Positions 34,484 to 46,519 of a DNA stretch of 64,000 nt are shown in pieces (the stretch's first letter is position 1; each line of letters begins with the position of its first letter). The notes beneath the pieces were generated by a model, which saw nothing but the letters and a program-made list of their open reading frames with translations, did not search any database and was not told where the DNA came from. The translations under genes were made by a program, and so were the position numbers. The DNA comes from Polytrichum commune (taxonomy: Eukaryota > Streptophyta > Polytrichopsida > Polytrichales > Polytrichaceae). The stretch is taken from positions 14,818,001-14,882,000 of the forward strand of contig OX485806.1 in assembly GCA_950295325.1 (NCBI GenBank), given 5' to 3'.

Positions 34484-35440
34484 TTGACATGCGTGCAGGC
34501 TGGATGACACTACTAGCTAGCCAGCTTGCTCATAACAAATTCAGTGTTCAGAAAGTCAGAGTAAAGTAAATCGAAGATCTCTATGTATACTGAAAATGTG
34601 CAAATAGGTTGCCCCACCCCAATGTATGGACATTCCACACTACTTTGAATGTGTATTATCACAGCAACAAAACGCTTTTATTTATTTAAATTTTTTAAAG
34701 ATTTTTTTTACTGTGGTTGCTGTACGGATGAATAAACTAAGTTATAAATTTTTGTGATTTGGTTCGGACCCAAGGCGATTTACATGGGGGGCTGAAGTAG
34801 TTCATCACTTCTATCTGTCCCAATATCTAAGAACTAGATGGATGTGCGGTTGGTACCATTAACCAAATTCTTAGATGTTGGGAACTCACTTCAGCCTGGC
34901 CCAGCTTGTGTTGCAGCAATATTAGAATCTCAATAGCTGTGCTTCTGAAATATTATATAAGGGATTAATGGGTAGCAATTCAGATCCTGGCCAGGTCCAG
35001 TGACTCACAGAATCAATATCTAGGAACTGGTAGATGTACCAGTTTCACCAAAGATACCATCTTACACACGTCCTAGATACTAGACGGACTTGGTGATTGT
35101 CATGATCTGTAAACTGTAGCTGTGAATCCTATTGTAATGCAACTACACCTACTACGTACAGATGGGCCGCCCGGGGCATAGATAATTAATTGGCATAAGT
35201 TGGGGGAAACTTGAACATTTCTATTATTGATGGATCGGCCCCTCAGCTTCATTGATTTCAGCATTAACTCCCGGGAACTTAGAACTGTGCCAGTTTTCCT
35301 GCATTTTGAATTTATTTTGTGCCTAATTAAAATTTTTCACTGCCATCTGGACGACAATACTCTCAGCATTACCTTGGCTTGTTTTAGCTGGTCTGCTGGA
35401 ACTTGGAGCAATTGCCAAGAGGTCGCAATGCGAGGCAGTT

Positions 35441-35519
35441 AAGGTAGAGGGTGCTTAAACCGAGGCGTTTATAGGTGTTGGTTTTGGATGGGGTGTTGGT
35501 TTAAGCACCCTCTACCTTA
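35441..35519. mobile_element. Family E miniature element (79 bp hairpin) in a promoter position
   Basis: AAGGTAGAGGGTGCTTAAAC at the left is the exact inverse of the right end GTTTAAGCACCCTCTACCTT. The two ends are separated by about 39 bp containing 'tataggtgttgg' and 'ggatggggtgttgg'. It ends about 92 bp upstream of the TATA box at 35612 and looks like an internally deleted version of 10357-11139. Confidence 0.7.
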
Positions 35520-35611
35520 CTCAGTTACCAGCTGCCGATGACTTCCTGGAGCACGCAAGGATAACCGACTGCAAGTGTGGGCCTTGCTTGCTTAAGCTTG
35601 CAGCAGGTGCT

Positions 35612-35619
35612 TATAAATA
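35612..35619 (+). promoter_or_regulatory. TATA box (TATAAATA), probable ATP-grasp gene promoter
   Basis: TATAAATA is followed at a usual distance by a C/T-rich, AT-poor stretch that would serve as leader. It lies about 230 bp upstream of the first readable ATP-grasp exon. Confidence 0.45.
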
Positions 35620-35848
35620 CACTCTTGAGTTTCGTCAGAAACCAGTGCACTCTGAAGTCTTCATCAGTAGTACTCGCTCAGTCAGATCACACTCCTTAAA
35701 CTTCTCCGTGTGTGTGTGGCGCTCATATTTCAATCCTAGCCTGCACAAGTCTCTCCTGGCACGGTTATGATCATCACTTGAGCATCATCGTGCATCAACA
35801 TTTTTATTAAGTTTGCATCTGAATTAGTTCTATAGTCTGCTTATACAG

Positions 35849-38800
35849 AGAGTGATCATCACTGGGGAGGTTCTTGTAAACCCGAAGAAGCTTGGAGGTC
35901 AAGGCCGGCCAGGGAGGGATATTGCCATTGCAGGACCCAGATCCAGTTTCACCAAAAATCTGAGCAAAGTCCACATCATCATGGTCATGGTATGGAATGA
36001 GTCTCATTGAATCAGCTTTACAATAAGCTTCATGCTAGTTTTTTCAATTGCAGAATGATTCATGCGAAGTTGATGCAACTAATTGTGACGCTTTTGATGG
36101 TGCTTTTATTTTCTCTCTAGTGGCATATGAGTGGGCTGGTTTATTGTCTTGTCACTTGAAATGAGTTTAAATAGCTTCCCGATTCAGCAGTTATAATAGT
36201 GTGATGGGATGGGATGTGATGTGATGGTGCAGCATTTTACTAATATTTGCAGTCTTGATGAAAGTATCAGACTAAATTCTGATGATCATGTGATAACTCA
36301 TGGTTCCTGATTTGCATTTTGAGCTTGTGATGATGATATCTATCTATTCTCACACCGTAAATCTTGATCATGTGAGGTTAGCCGATCCTGATGATGCGAA
36401 TCCAATTATATTACTGCTTATTTATTGAACTTGCAGTAGCCTAAATTCTTGTGATGGGAGCAACCTGTATAGAATTATAAGTCTGTCTTTTGATCTGTAT
36501 ATATATATATTTGAGACTGTTCATGCCTTTCTGTATATATGACAATGCCCATTCAGTAACTGTGCTTGAGACTTGTAACTTCAGAATTCAGTTTCTGTGA
36601 TTGAGTCCTGTAGCTCAAAATTCAGTTCGAGTGCTGATGGAAGAAATGCAATTCTAATATTATTCTATATTGAATCATCAGTTAGCTGCTGTACTTGGCC
36701 GGCGTCGTGATCCTGATCATCTTTGTTGGGGTTTAGTATATTCTTCATACCATAAATATAGTCTTTCTACATTAGAAACTCCTGACATGAATCAAGATAT
36801 AATTGGACAACATGAAAAATGCTTCCAGTGCGTTAAGTATGACTCATCTGGACTCAAGTCGTTGATTTTGTCAACGCATTCTTATTATATTCCCCCTGAT
36901 CTGATCCCTAGTATACCGGAAATTCTTTAGTTTGTCAGCTCTTTCGGTCATTCGTATCTGGCATGGCGTTTTTGTAGGGGTGTCGACAAGTGGTCCCTTC
37001 TTCGAAACCTTGCTGTAGTTGTCACATATTGGTCCTGCAATTTGACCTCACCCCTCTACCAATATCAGAGATATTGGTAGATGTACCATTGTTACCAAAT
37101 GGTACTATCTACAACTTTCCTAAACACTGGAGACGCTGATAGACTACAGTGAAGAAGTACACTACAGTCAAGAATTTTAAGGGAATGGCTACCGAATGGG
37201 TTTTGCCATTGACCGAATTTTACACTATGTCAAGACTTCTCCAGTGGAGAACTCCAAGCATGGATGAAAGAATGAGGAGACACTTTTTTGCTGAGGGAGT
37301 TCTCAAGAGGTCAAGTGTCTTGGGCAATCTCAAATCTTCATACAAGAAACTTGACCTCCACAAAAATCCATCTTGAGGCTTTTTTTTTCTTTTTTCATTA
37401 TCTTTAATATTTCTTTTCCATCTTGTTTGTCATATCAACCATTGCCTCAAATAACCATGTCTTGGACTGAAATTTTTGACCAACAAGTGCACTTCAATAT
37501 TTAGGAAGAAGGTAGATGGTACCCAGGGTAGATGTGTTACGTGCACAAGTGGTACCATCTACCTTTTTCCTAGATACTGGAATGGAGTTAGTAAATTTGG
37601 TGTTTGGTATTTGGTTCTTTGTTTGTATGGTTTATTTAGAATTCTTCCTCACTGGATGACCTCTGTCCCAATATCTAGTGTAACCATCTACACACATCCT
37701 TGATCGACTGGGCAGAGGTGAAAATCAAACTCACTTCAGGGCCCAGCTATCTGATTCTGTCTAGAATTCATGCTCTGATTTGAGTTTATATTGTGCACTG
37801 GGAGATGGAAAATATAATTTGCTTCAGAATGCGTGTCGTTCATAGCTTTCCAGCTTCAATGTTTTTCAGTCTGCTAATTTTCTATGGTATTCTGCTTCCC
37901 CAGTTGATGACTAGGTCAGGGATTAATTTCATGCTCTATATAGTATGTCAAATGATTGTGCAATATAAAGGACGCGGAAAATGCTTCGCAATGAATGTTG
38001 ATAATTTACAGCTTTTGGTGTCTGGTTGCAACGGTTTACTTACCCAATCAATGACCTGGGGGAATTCGTATAATATACTCTGTTGGAGGAAAAATGATAC
38101 AGGACATGCAAACTGCTTTTGATTTATGCACGTTGATAATTATTTACAGTTAATTTACTTTGCCATCAAATTATGTGATACAGGGTCCTCTAACCGCTGC
38201 TACAGTTCCTCTAGTACTGGAGGATGAGAAGAATGGTGTTATGGAGCACAAATTCGCGTGGACACGGGGGAAACTCGACAAGGGGTTCACGAGTTACGCG
38301 GAGCACCTTGGCGAGGACCCCGAGAAGGTCATCTTCATGAACTCGTGCGTGGTGAACCCGGAGGGGAAATCATGGTCCATGGCCCAAGGCCTCGACGAGA
38401 AGATTGTCACCTTGTTGTCCGGCCCGGGCTCCACCGCCTTGCACTTCCCACTCACCAAATCCGAGGAGGCCTACACGAAAGCGTACTTGGTGGAGGGAAC
38501 CCTACACCCGGTGCAAAAGAACGGGGAAGGCTTCGTGTACCCGGATTTCTCGGCCGTGACTGCGCTCCTTCAACAACTCGAAATCGACCCGAATGCGCAT
38601 GAGATTTTGAGGGAGAAGGTGATTGTGAATTCGTACACGACCGAGGAGGTCGAGTCGCTCGCGGAGGCCATGGGCGGGCGCACGCTCATGGATTGCGACA
38701 CGTTCCTCAAGTTTGGGGGCAAAGATTACTTGCACGTGATGGCGCGGGACGAAGGGTTTAAGGTTCCCCCCGGCTTCGTGATCGAGTCGGCTCCGGAGTC

Positions 38801-41469
38801 TGCCAAGGCGTTGGTCGAAATGTGTCGAGGCAAATTGGTGGAATTGGGGATCAACCCCGACAACACAAAGATCTGGCTCAAGGTCTCCTCTCTCGGGGGC
38901 GGGCGGGGGATCATCAACAAGCCAGACGCGAAGCCGCAATCGTTGCTCGAGGCCTTCAACTTTATTGCGCAGGAGTATCAGGAGTTTGGATTCTTTGGAG
39001 GCGACACCACGGACAGGTAAGAATCAATGAGATAAAACTGCACTGAATAATGTACTTTTTGTGTCACTTACTATTTGAAGTTACACAATGCTATTTGACA
39101 CCTTGTTGTATTCTTGTCCCAAGTAAAGATTCATATTAATATTCTATCACTTCCAAATAACCAATTTGACTTTTGTTGGCAGAAAATGAGATATAGAATA
39201 AATAGTTATAGTATTGCATGATTTCATATATTAAGTGATACTTAATACAAATTATTTTGGTATAGACATTTTGGTGTACTGTGTGGGCCAACATTTGTGG
39301 ATGGTCATTTTATTTAATTGGACACGTGTAATAATTATATTCGATTGGACCTCCCTACATGGCAAGGCTTGTAGTTGTTCAGAAAGGACACTGTGAAAAT
39401 AATAATAATAATAATACTTTCTCAATAAGATTGGAGTATGTGCTCAGAATATAGTTTCCATTCTAGATTCAACTAGTGAACAATACCTGGAATTTGGGAG
39501 GGTCTGTCTTATGTGGTTGTTCGCAATTGGATCTATTACACCTTATTCTTTAATTGAGGAATATACTTGATACCTCATGTTTTAGTTATTCTCGTTATGA
39601 GCTTAATTATCTTTAGTTTTAAACTCTAATATTTTGGTGCTCAATCAATTGTTTGCTTCCTCTTAATTACAACAGGAGTTGCCACCGTGTGGCGATGGGC
39701 GACCTCGCCGACGCCCGCAACCCGTTTGAGGGGATCGTGAGCTTCATGCCGATCGTTGTGGAAGTGGATGTCGGACAACTCCCGAACGTGAAGAAAAAGC
39801 TTGATGATGTGGCGGTGAATGCAATCGTGGGTAAGGATGGTGTGGTGCACATTGACTCGCTCCCGTTTGCTGCGCCCAACGGGTGTTACATGGGGAGCCG
39901 CATCCCGCAAGTGGAGGACGACTACATTGTGTTGCCCTCAGAGATCGAGGCAGACAAGCTCCTTCAACGCATGTGGCGCGAGGGGTATGTAATTAATCAA
40001 TACTTCATCATGTCAAGATCTTGTGAGCAATTCATTAATCAACTAACAGCAGGTTACCATAAGGCGTTGTCTGGTTCGACACAAAGTAAATGTTTTCGGG
40101 AGAAATTTGCCACATTGGCTCACATTGGTCAAGACCTTGTTGAATCCCACGTGGAAATTACTTTCAAAACACTCAGTGTTGATACCAGACATCATTCTGC
40201 AGGGATTTGGCATGTCAACCAGTGATTAAGTCTTCATGAGCATGTACACAAAGAGGAGGTTAATCAAACAATGTCAATGCACAAACATCAAGAGAGCTCA
40301 AGGATCCCTTGTGCATGTGTTTATAGTAATCCTACAAGAGGCCGCCCACTATTCGGAGAATCTAACCATTTGAGAGCTATCTTATGCCCTTGCAATAGGT
40401 ACCGAGGCTATGTCGGGGTGGACGCCATGGTCGTCGAGGAGCACGACGGAAGCATCAAAGCTTACTTGAACGACATCAACCCGCGCTTATGTGGTGCGAC
40501 ACCATTGATCGCCATGGCCCACAAGGTGGAGGCGAAGCTTGGCCGCCGCCCGGTTGGGTTTACCCTAAAGTCGCACAACATCCCATTGCCGGAGAAGTGC
40601 GAGGACGTTTTCCAAGCTGCTCTCGACTTGATGGGCCACCACCTCTACCGGGGCATCGAGAGTGGGTACACGGGCATTGTGCCAGTTCAAGTGGACGTGC
40701 GTCCTCCCCATTACGATTGCTTCTATTTGCGCTCAGTTGCGATTGCGAGAGACAAGCAGCACTTACGGGAGCTTCAGAACGTGATGGACCCATCCTGGAG
40801 CGTTGATCAGAGCATGAGCTTGGCCAGCATTGAAGTCATACCAGGTTTTGATTTTATACAAGCAATTTAAATGTGTTTCTTCTTTTATAATTTGTGGACC
40901 TTGTATCTATCTTTAAATTCATAAACCGTGTGTGTTCTCTCAATGGGAGTTTGCTCTCGAGGGATTAGATTAAGTGGTGAAGTGAATGTGCATCCTAAAT
41001 AAGCATCTAATTGGAACCCTCAGAGAATATATGCACGCGGAGGATTCTTTTTGGGAAGGTCTTTAAGTTGAATCTTGTCCGGAGATAGGTTTCAATAAGG
41101 TTTCTTTTGAGCTTTATAGTAAGTTTCCGGAGCCTCATTGTGCCACTGCCCTTGGTTATTATACAGGAGTTGGCCTTACTGGAGTCCCTTTGGGTGTCGA
41201 GATTGAGGCAATCTAGATGTCACGACATTTGTTTTTGGCATTTTCACGACCACGGCTAACAACCAAACCCAAAATTTCAACAAACTTTCTTTTCAAACCT
41301 CGACCCTGATCAATTTTACGAGGTCCCAACATTTCAAGCATGACCTGCAGGGGCCAGCTGCTGTACTATTATGCAAGCATGGGAACTTGAAGACGATGAT
41401 GTAGCTTCAAATATTGAGAATGAAGATCGGCGTAACCTACTTAGACGGCTTAGTCAGATAGTAAACTGA
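35849..41469 (+). CDS. ATP-grasp superfamily ligase with N-terminal pre-ATP-grasp region (at least five exons)
   Basis: ATP-grasp enzymes couple ATP hydrolysis to ligation of a carboxylate to an amine or other nucleophile, through an acyl phosphate. Exons: 35849-35989, 38184-39016, 39676-39984, 40399-40844 and 41351-41469. All are GT-AG with matching phases, giving 615 aa as read. KVHIIMVM followed by GPLTAATVP resembles the first strand and glycine turn of a Rossmann-like preATP-grasp domain. IWLKVSSLGGGRGI supplies the ATP-binding Lys and glycine loop. DAMVVEEHDGSIKAYLNDIN with PRLCGATPLIA is the metal-binding end. No start codon precedes 35849 in frame: TAG lies at 35825 and an AG acceptor at 35847-35848. 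A first exon is therefore missing, or translation starts at 35981. Exons are clearly GC-rich and introns AT-rich. Substrate unknown; resemblance to bacterial peptide ligases (pheganomycin PGM1 type) is an impression only. Confidence 0.8.
35990..38183. other. Intron 1 of the ATP-grasp gene, with family C elements
   Basis: About 2.2 kb between the first two readable exons. It contains family C hairpins at about 37025-37145, 37455-37595 and 37655-37750 and a short (TA)n tract near 36502. Frames at 36670-36930, 37149-37376 and 37793-38122 show no domain. A direct splice from 35989 to 38184 keeps phase, so these frames are not needed. Confidence 0.5.
39040..39262. mobile_element. Inverted-repeat MITE in an ATP-grasp intron
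   Basis: The left part 'aataatgtactttttgtgtc' with 'acttactatttgaagttac' is mirrored at the right by 'gtattgcatgatttcatata' and 'ttaagtgatacttaatacaa'. It is related to 32833-33007. Confidence 0.5.
39262..39525. repeat. Dispersed repeat family B, copy 7 (ATP-grasp intron)
   Basis: Keeps 'catggcaaggcttgtagttg', 'gaaaggacac', 'agattggagtatgtgctcag' and GGGAGGGTCT in family order. A short (AAT)5 tract lies at about 39400-39415. Confidence 0.6.
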
Positions 41470-42642
41470 GACTATATGGTGATGAGATGAGAATTATTTA
41501 AGTCTACATTAAATCCTGGGACTCTGTCGCAGAGTTGTAACAGTTATGAAGTCTTCAATTATGTGATTATGTTCGTGCTCAATATATGTAACTTTTATAA
41601 ATTGCTTAGTGATCAACCTTGATACCGAACTACCGGCCTGGAACAATAAGCACTCCTGTATTCTAGCCTGTTGTTGCTCATAATTGACGTCCATGATTTA
41701 AAAGGACACTTGACTCCGTGTACAATATTTTAGTACTCATATACCAAACTACAGTATTTTTTTTAGTCAATCAATATCTACATACATATTCTTACCTATT
41801 TAATTTTGCATTCACAGATTATATATCGATGTTGTGAAGTTATCAGCATAATACTCATGAAGTCGGACCATCTGTGGGACGAACCTCAAGCTTCATTTGA
41901 AACAAGGCATCCCTGGAATTGCAATGAAATAAACCGTTTTGTTTCTCTTGTCACCCACAAAAGAAAAAGAAAAAAAGAGAAATAAGCACTCATGGAATTC
42001 AAGTTTTACGACTTGTCAAATTGCAAGGACAGATTGCGCTGTAATAACCTGTGGGAAAATTGTTGTCAGATCATTGCAACAAAATGCAGAGACACCTAAA
42101 GTCTATCATTCACTACATTTTACTTTTTCATTCCAGTCAATTGAAGAACAAAACTTATACAGGGTCGTATGTAATATCCTATTGAAATTAAGTCAAAGTG
42201 ATGCTATCCAAGACTCCACTACATGCAATTTGATTTTCCTCTGCATGCATTGGGAGAAGCCAATTTGCCTTACTGCATGTCAAATTCCTCAATGGATTTC
42301 CTCTTTTAATTGCATAACAAATCATCAGTTCATTAAACTCGTCACAAGTGATTTAGAATGAGCTGTAACTCTAAAAGGAGAGGGTTTCCAATCCCCAGAA
42401 AATTCATGACAACTACCTTTGATCATAAAGAGTCTCCAGTGAACACAGTTCTCAAATATCCAACTGAGTACTATGTCTACTCCCTTGGATCCACCCTTGC
42501 AGAAATACGTAGTTTTAGTTTGATGATGGTAGTCAACTTTGTGATGCGGATATAATGTGCATAGGGCTAGGAATCGATTTAATTATTTATTACATGTAGC
42601 AGGAGTATTGATCCGGCCTGCCCTAGCTAGCCTGCACATGCC
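41470..42642. other. Interval between the ATP-grasp gene and the 126-aa gene
   Basis: The first part is probably the ATP-grasp 3' UTR. The frame at 41939-42361 has no domain and AT-rich composition. The two genes converge on this interval. Confidence 0.4.
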
Positions 42643-43023
42643 TCACCCAAAATCATACAGGGAAGATGAAAGTGGGCAATCTACTTCAAATTCCTTCTTC
42701 AGCTTTTGAGAGAGTTTGCTACGGATCATCTGCAAGTCCGGCAGCGGAAAGATATCGCGGGGCTTTGTAAGATCATGATGTTCCGGTATATCAAAATCAA
42801 ACCTTAGCCTTCTGGCTAGCCTCTCCCTCACCACCTCCACCTCCACATCACTCGCAACCGCAATATTGGGTGCTGCCTGCTTCCGAAGCTTCGCCTTCAT
42901 CATCATCGCACGCTCCGAAAGTGGCGACGCCGTCCGGGCTAAGTATGAGCGCAGCCTCAAAATTGCGGGCGGCCGACTATTCGTCGACACTCGGGTCAAA
43001 AACCTGATGGAAGAAAACTTCAT
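42643..43023 (-). CDS. Hypothetical 126-aa protein with organelle-type N-terminus
   Basis: A single uninterrupted frame from ATG to TGA. It is more GC-rich than its surroundings, with a coherent amphipathic make-up. The first 40 residues (MKFSSIRFLTRVSTNSRPPA then RLRSYLARTASP) are rich in Arg and Ser and free of acids, as in mitochondrial presequences. A Lys/Arg-rich helix, a Val/Glu-rich segment (VEVEVVRERLARRLRFDFD) and LQMIRSKLSQKLKKEFEVD follow. I do not recognise the family. It converges with the ATP-grasp gene. A role in mitochondria is inferred from the N-terminus only. It could also be one exon of a longer gene, because an ATCAG/GTTTTTG context lies just after the start. Confidence 0.5.
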   Translation of the reverse strand: MKFSSIRFLTRVSTNSRPPAILRLRSYLARTASPLSERAMMMKAKLRKQAAPNIAVASDVEVEVVRERLARRLRFDFDIPEHHDLTKPRDIFPLPDLQMIRSKLSQKLKKEFEVDCPLSSSLYDFG

Positions 43024-43119
43024 AGCACCAAACTTAAATGACTAAAACAGTATTCATACACGTACCAAAACATTCAATTGTGTGTTGAAGTCGGTCGACT
43101 GTGCTACAAAAATTGAACC

Positions 43120-43660
43120 TCAATGCATGTTGTAATGGAAAATTACAATCGCCTCAATTGGTCAGGATCTATGTATATTTATAATCTTCCTGTAACTGAC
43201 ACTAGACTAAGCCACTACATGAATTTGAAACCGGTGTTGATGGTCCATGTATACATTATATACACTATTGACGTTTGTGCTATATCGGACTATAAGTATG
43301 GATCTGTTGGGAAATCTGAGTACCTATGTAAACCTACGTGTCCATCTTGTAGGAGGCAGAGGTATATAAATCAAGTTGTTGGGTACGTTCAAAGTTGGGC
43401 CTTCAAGCAACTGACACTAGGTTACAGTAGTACATGAACTTGAAACCTGTGTTGATGATCCATATGTACAGTATAAGTTATATACTATTGAGACCCCTGA
43501 AATATCTAACAAAACAAAATTATGACTAGCTACATGTCGCTCGACTAGTATGAGCAGTACATGAGTTTGAAACCTGTGTTGATCCGTATGTACATATATA
43601 AAGACTATTGACAATTGTGCAATATCTGACAAGAAAATACAAATGATCCATGGCCCGGGA
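43120..43660. repeat. Three imperfect copies of a roughly 100-bp sequence
   Basis: Copies start near 43195, 43410 and 43548. Each carries a variant of 'tacatgaacttgaaacctgt' with 'gttgatgatccatatgtaca', 'actattga' and 'atatctgac'. Spacing is irregular. It lies upstream of the 126-aa gene on its coding strand. Confidence 0.6.
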
Positions 43661-46515
43661 TCAATATAATATAACATAACATAACATATTTATTCGCTTT
43701 CATGTCTATCTTGAAGTTAGGAGGAGGCTGAGCGAGTGAGGTACTTGTGTATTTGAGAGTTCCCCAGGAGTCTGACATTAAGGAAAGCAGCAACAATCCC
43801 ATGCTCGTTCTGAAGCTGTGCGGTAGCCAGTCAGGGCTCAGGACAAAGTTTTTAGTCATGCGGGACATGCCCACTTGTCACTAAGTTACGGAATGTTCCA
43901 TGAACTACGCTATAAGCTGCTGCACTACCGGCATGATCATGATGATGACGTCCAAACTCCCAAGCAACAAGAATCATCCAGTTTCATTATCAATTAGTTT
44001 TTGGTTTTTTTGGTTTTTTTTCTAACTATGTCGTAATGTGATGCGGAAATGATGGGTATCAAGCTCTGTGCTATCAATGCATCTTTGAGCACTTAATTAT
44101 CTTCCAAATTGATGTGCTGTGGGTTTGCAAGACCCTAAACCTTAAATAAATAATTATATATATATATATATATATATAAGTGTAAGGCCATGGCTACTTT
44201 GCTATTTCAGATGCCTTCTTTTTTACATAGCCATCTTCTGGCCAAAGTTAAGCGTTTCTCCAACATTTCATTTAAATTCGGGGTTTCGACACTAGTTGAA
44301 TACTTCTTTAACATTATAAAATGTTAAAAGTGGACCAATACTCCCTACCAAGCTATGAGTTTTTGAGAGAAAAGACATCAAATCTATATTAGGGCATTGG
44401 GTTTGGATGGAGTGTGGATTTTAACACCCTCTATCCTAGAACAATTGCTTCTAAATCATCTCTCATGATTATGTTGATTTCCATAATTTTGATTCCGTAA
44501 AGATGAGCATTATCATTCTCGGAAAGAGAGGTCCACCAACCACATTCCACACCTCGGCCTAGGTATCAAATTATGGGGAGTTCAGGGTCACAATCAACAC
44601 ATTAGAGTGCTTGTATTTGATGATTGAACTTTAATGATGGGCCCAACCTAGGGAGGACTACTTCGCTTCATGGTACATTGAAAGGCCTTGCAAAGTGATT
44701 CTCCACCCTTCAACCAAGTTGCTTTTAGATTGGCTTGTTACACATATGGTTGATCCATGGGTGAGTCATGACTTTGTTAGCAATAAGTAGTCTACTCATT
44801 GGGTATAATAATTCATGTGTCCATGCATTTTAAGTTTCTTTGCAATCACCATTTTTCAAGACGCCACGAATTTCTAGTCAATGTGTATGAGTTGACTTTT
44901 GATTCATGAATTTCATCTAAGGATCACCCATCACTTGTGATACAACCAAACATTATGATAAGGGGCCAACCGAATTGGCATTGAAAGTGCACAGTACTAT
45001 GCTCACGGTCTCACCTATACCCAACTACCCTTGCCTAATATTCATGAATGGACAAGGGCAAGTGGCATCTTAAGAATTGGCGTTCCGTAGCATGCTATTT
45101 GGTGTTGAAAGCTAATTTCCATGTTGGATTGAACACCGTCTTAACCAATGTGGATACGACACGTGTTAGTTTTATTTTATTTCAACAAAATCATAATTAT
45201 CTTGTGTTGAACCAGACAACACCCTACGGTATTTGGTCACAGAGAACTTGAGTTGAAGTATTTTGCCTGATATTCATGCATGGATAGGGGCATGTGGCAT
45301 CTTAGAGTTATGAAGTTCAATGATGGCACTTGTTGTAACATACATATTGTGTACTTTCAATGTCTAATGAATGTGAGTCTTATAATGTGGTCACTTTTCT
45401 CAATCAGATGTCACCTAGATTTGAGTTGTACTCTATGGCAAACGTTGTAAATTGATGTGCACAATTAGGTTGCCCCACTCTCATTTATCAACATTCCACA
45501 CTCTTCGAATGTCATTACCACAATACAACAAAATGCAATAATTATTCTTCAAGTGTGATTTATGTATGGATGAACACAAAGTTGTAAGTTTTTGTGATTT
45601 GGTTTCCACCCAAGGTAATTTGCATGGTGAAGTGGCAACCTATTTGTAAAGACAACTTAACTGCACATGTTAGTGTAGTTATCCTAAGAGGTGCACCTTT
45701 CATAACACATATGAGTATACATGAGTGCACAAAAGGGGTGTTGATTTGAACTATTTTGTACTACGTATACATATCCTACTCAAATTCAAACTCGTAGTTA
45801 TGTACATGGAGGACCTCTAGAAAATACGTAATAATTGTACTTGTACGATAGGGTCACTAGACTTTATGGGATAAGTATTTAATATTGGATGAAACTAGGA
45901 TGAACATTTTTTTCTCATTTCCTTATGCATGTATGGAAGAGGCGGTATTAGAGTTTTGGAAGGGATTGTTGAGCTAAGAATGAGGCCACTTCTTGCTTAG
46001 AGTTGCATGCAAGAGGAACGGCATGTGCTTCTTTGTGGTCGATGCAGGTGGTTGATGTGGGTAGTTGACGCAAGTGGTTGGAGGTAGTTGATGCCTTCGT
46101 TAGATTATGAGTGGCATCGAAATTGCAAAGGTCTCAATTCCCATGTGGGGTTTCTTTCAATAATCTTCAATCCATTAGTAAACCTCCGATGTGTGCAACA
46201 ATTTGGATTAAGCATTTTAAGATTGCAATTGTTGCAAGTTCTAGGATCAAGCATGGAGATTGGTTTATGTTGTTATAAAAAAGGAACCAATAATAAGTAG
46301 ACTTACAATCTCATGAATCATCTAATGGTAGTTTAGAAATAATGATTGCAATAACTTCTATATGACATATATTGTAGACTTAGATGCTTATGAATCACTT
46401 TTTTTTTTCTATATAATTAGCGAGCTCATTTGGTTTGTGTTATATGCACATCGGTAATCTAGAGGCATCCTAGAATGAGTTTGACCATTTTATGCGTATG
46501 TTTGTTTTCTTTTTT
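43661..46515. other. Gene-poor interval with an (AT)n tract and a family E end
   Basis: An (AT)n tract lies at about 44155-44178. The 44400-44440 segment ('ggatggagtgtggattttaa', 'caccctctatccta') is a right end of family E without a visible partner. No gene is supported. Confidence 0.4.
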
Positions 46516-46519
46516 CTTA

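Larger units (their letters stand above)
30931..35430. repeat. Region rich in the TAGATGGTACC hairpin family (family C)
   Basis: At least eight copies between 30 and 38 kb share an inverted structure. The outer ends are GGGCCCTGAAGTTC with its inverse GAACTTCAAGGCCC; next comes TCATCACCTCTGTCCCAATA with its inverse; then CTAGGAA and TAGATGGTACC around a short centre. The clearest copies are 33223-33345, 34367-34483, 34786-34902 and 34986-35108. Fragments lie near 30100, 30955, 31450 and 31930. Between copies I see no gene except the doubtful frame at 33769-34221. Confidence 0.65.

Noticed and set aside
36670-38122. Frames inside ATP-grasp intron 1
   Set aside because: No domain; a direct splice from 35989 to 38184 preserves phase, and the interval contains family C elements.
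38258-39046. Several frames overlapping the ATP-grasp exon on both strands
   Set aside because: Shadow frames of GC-rich coding sequence; only the frame with GGGRGI and the preserved splice phases is coherent.
41939-42361. 140-codon plus-strand frame
   Set aside because: AT-rich codon make-up, no domain, no splice partners, and it lies between two convergent genes; most likely chance or 3' UTR.
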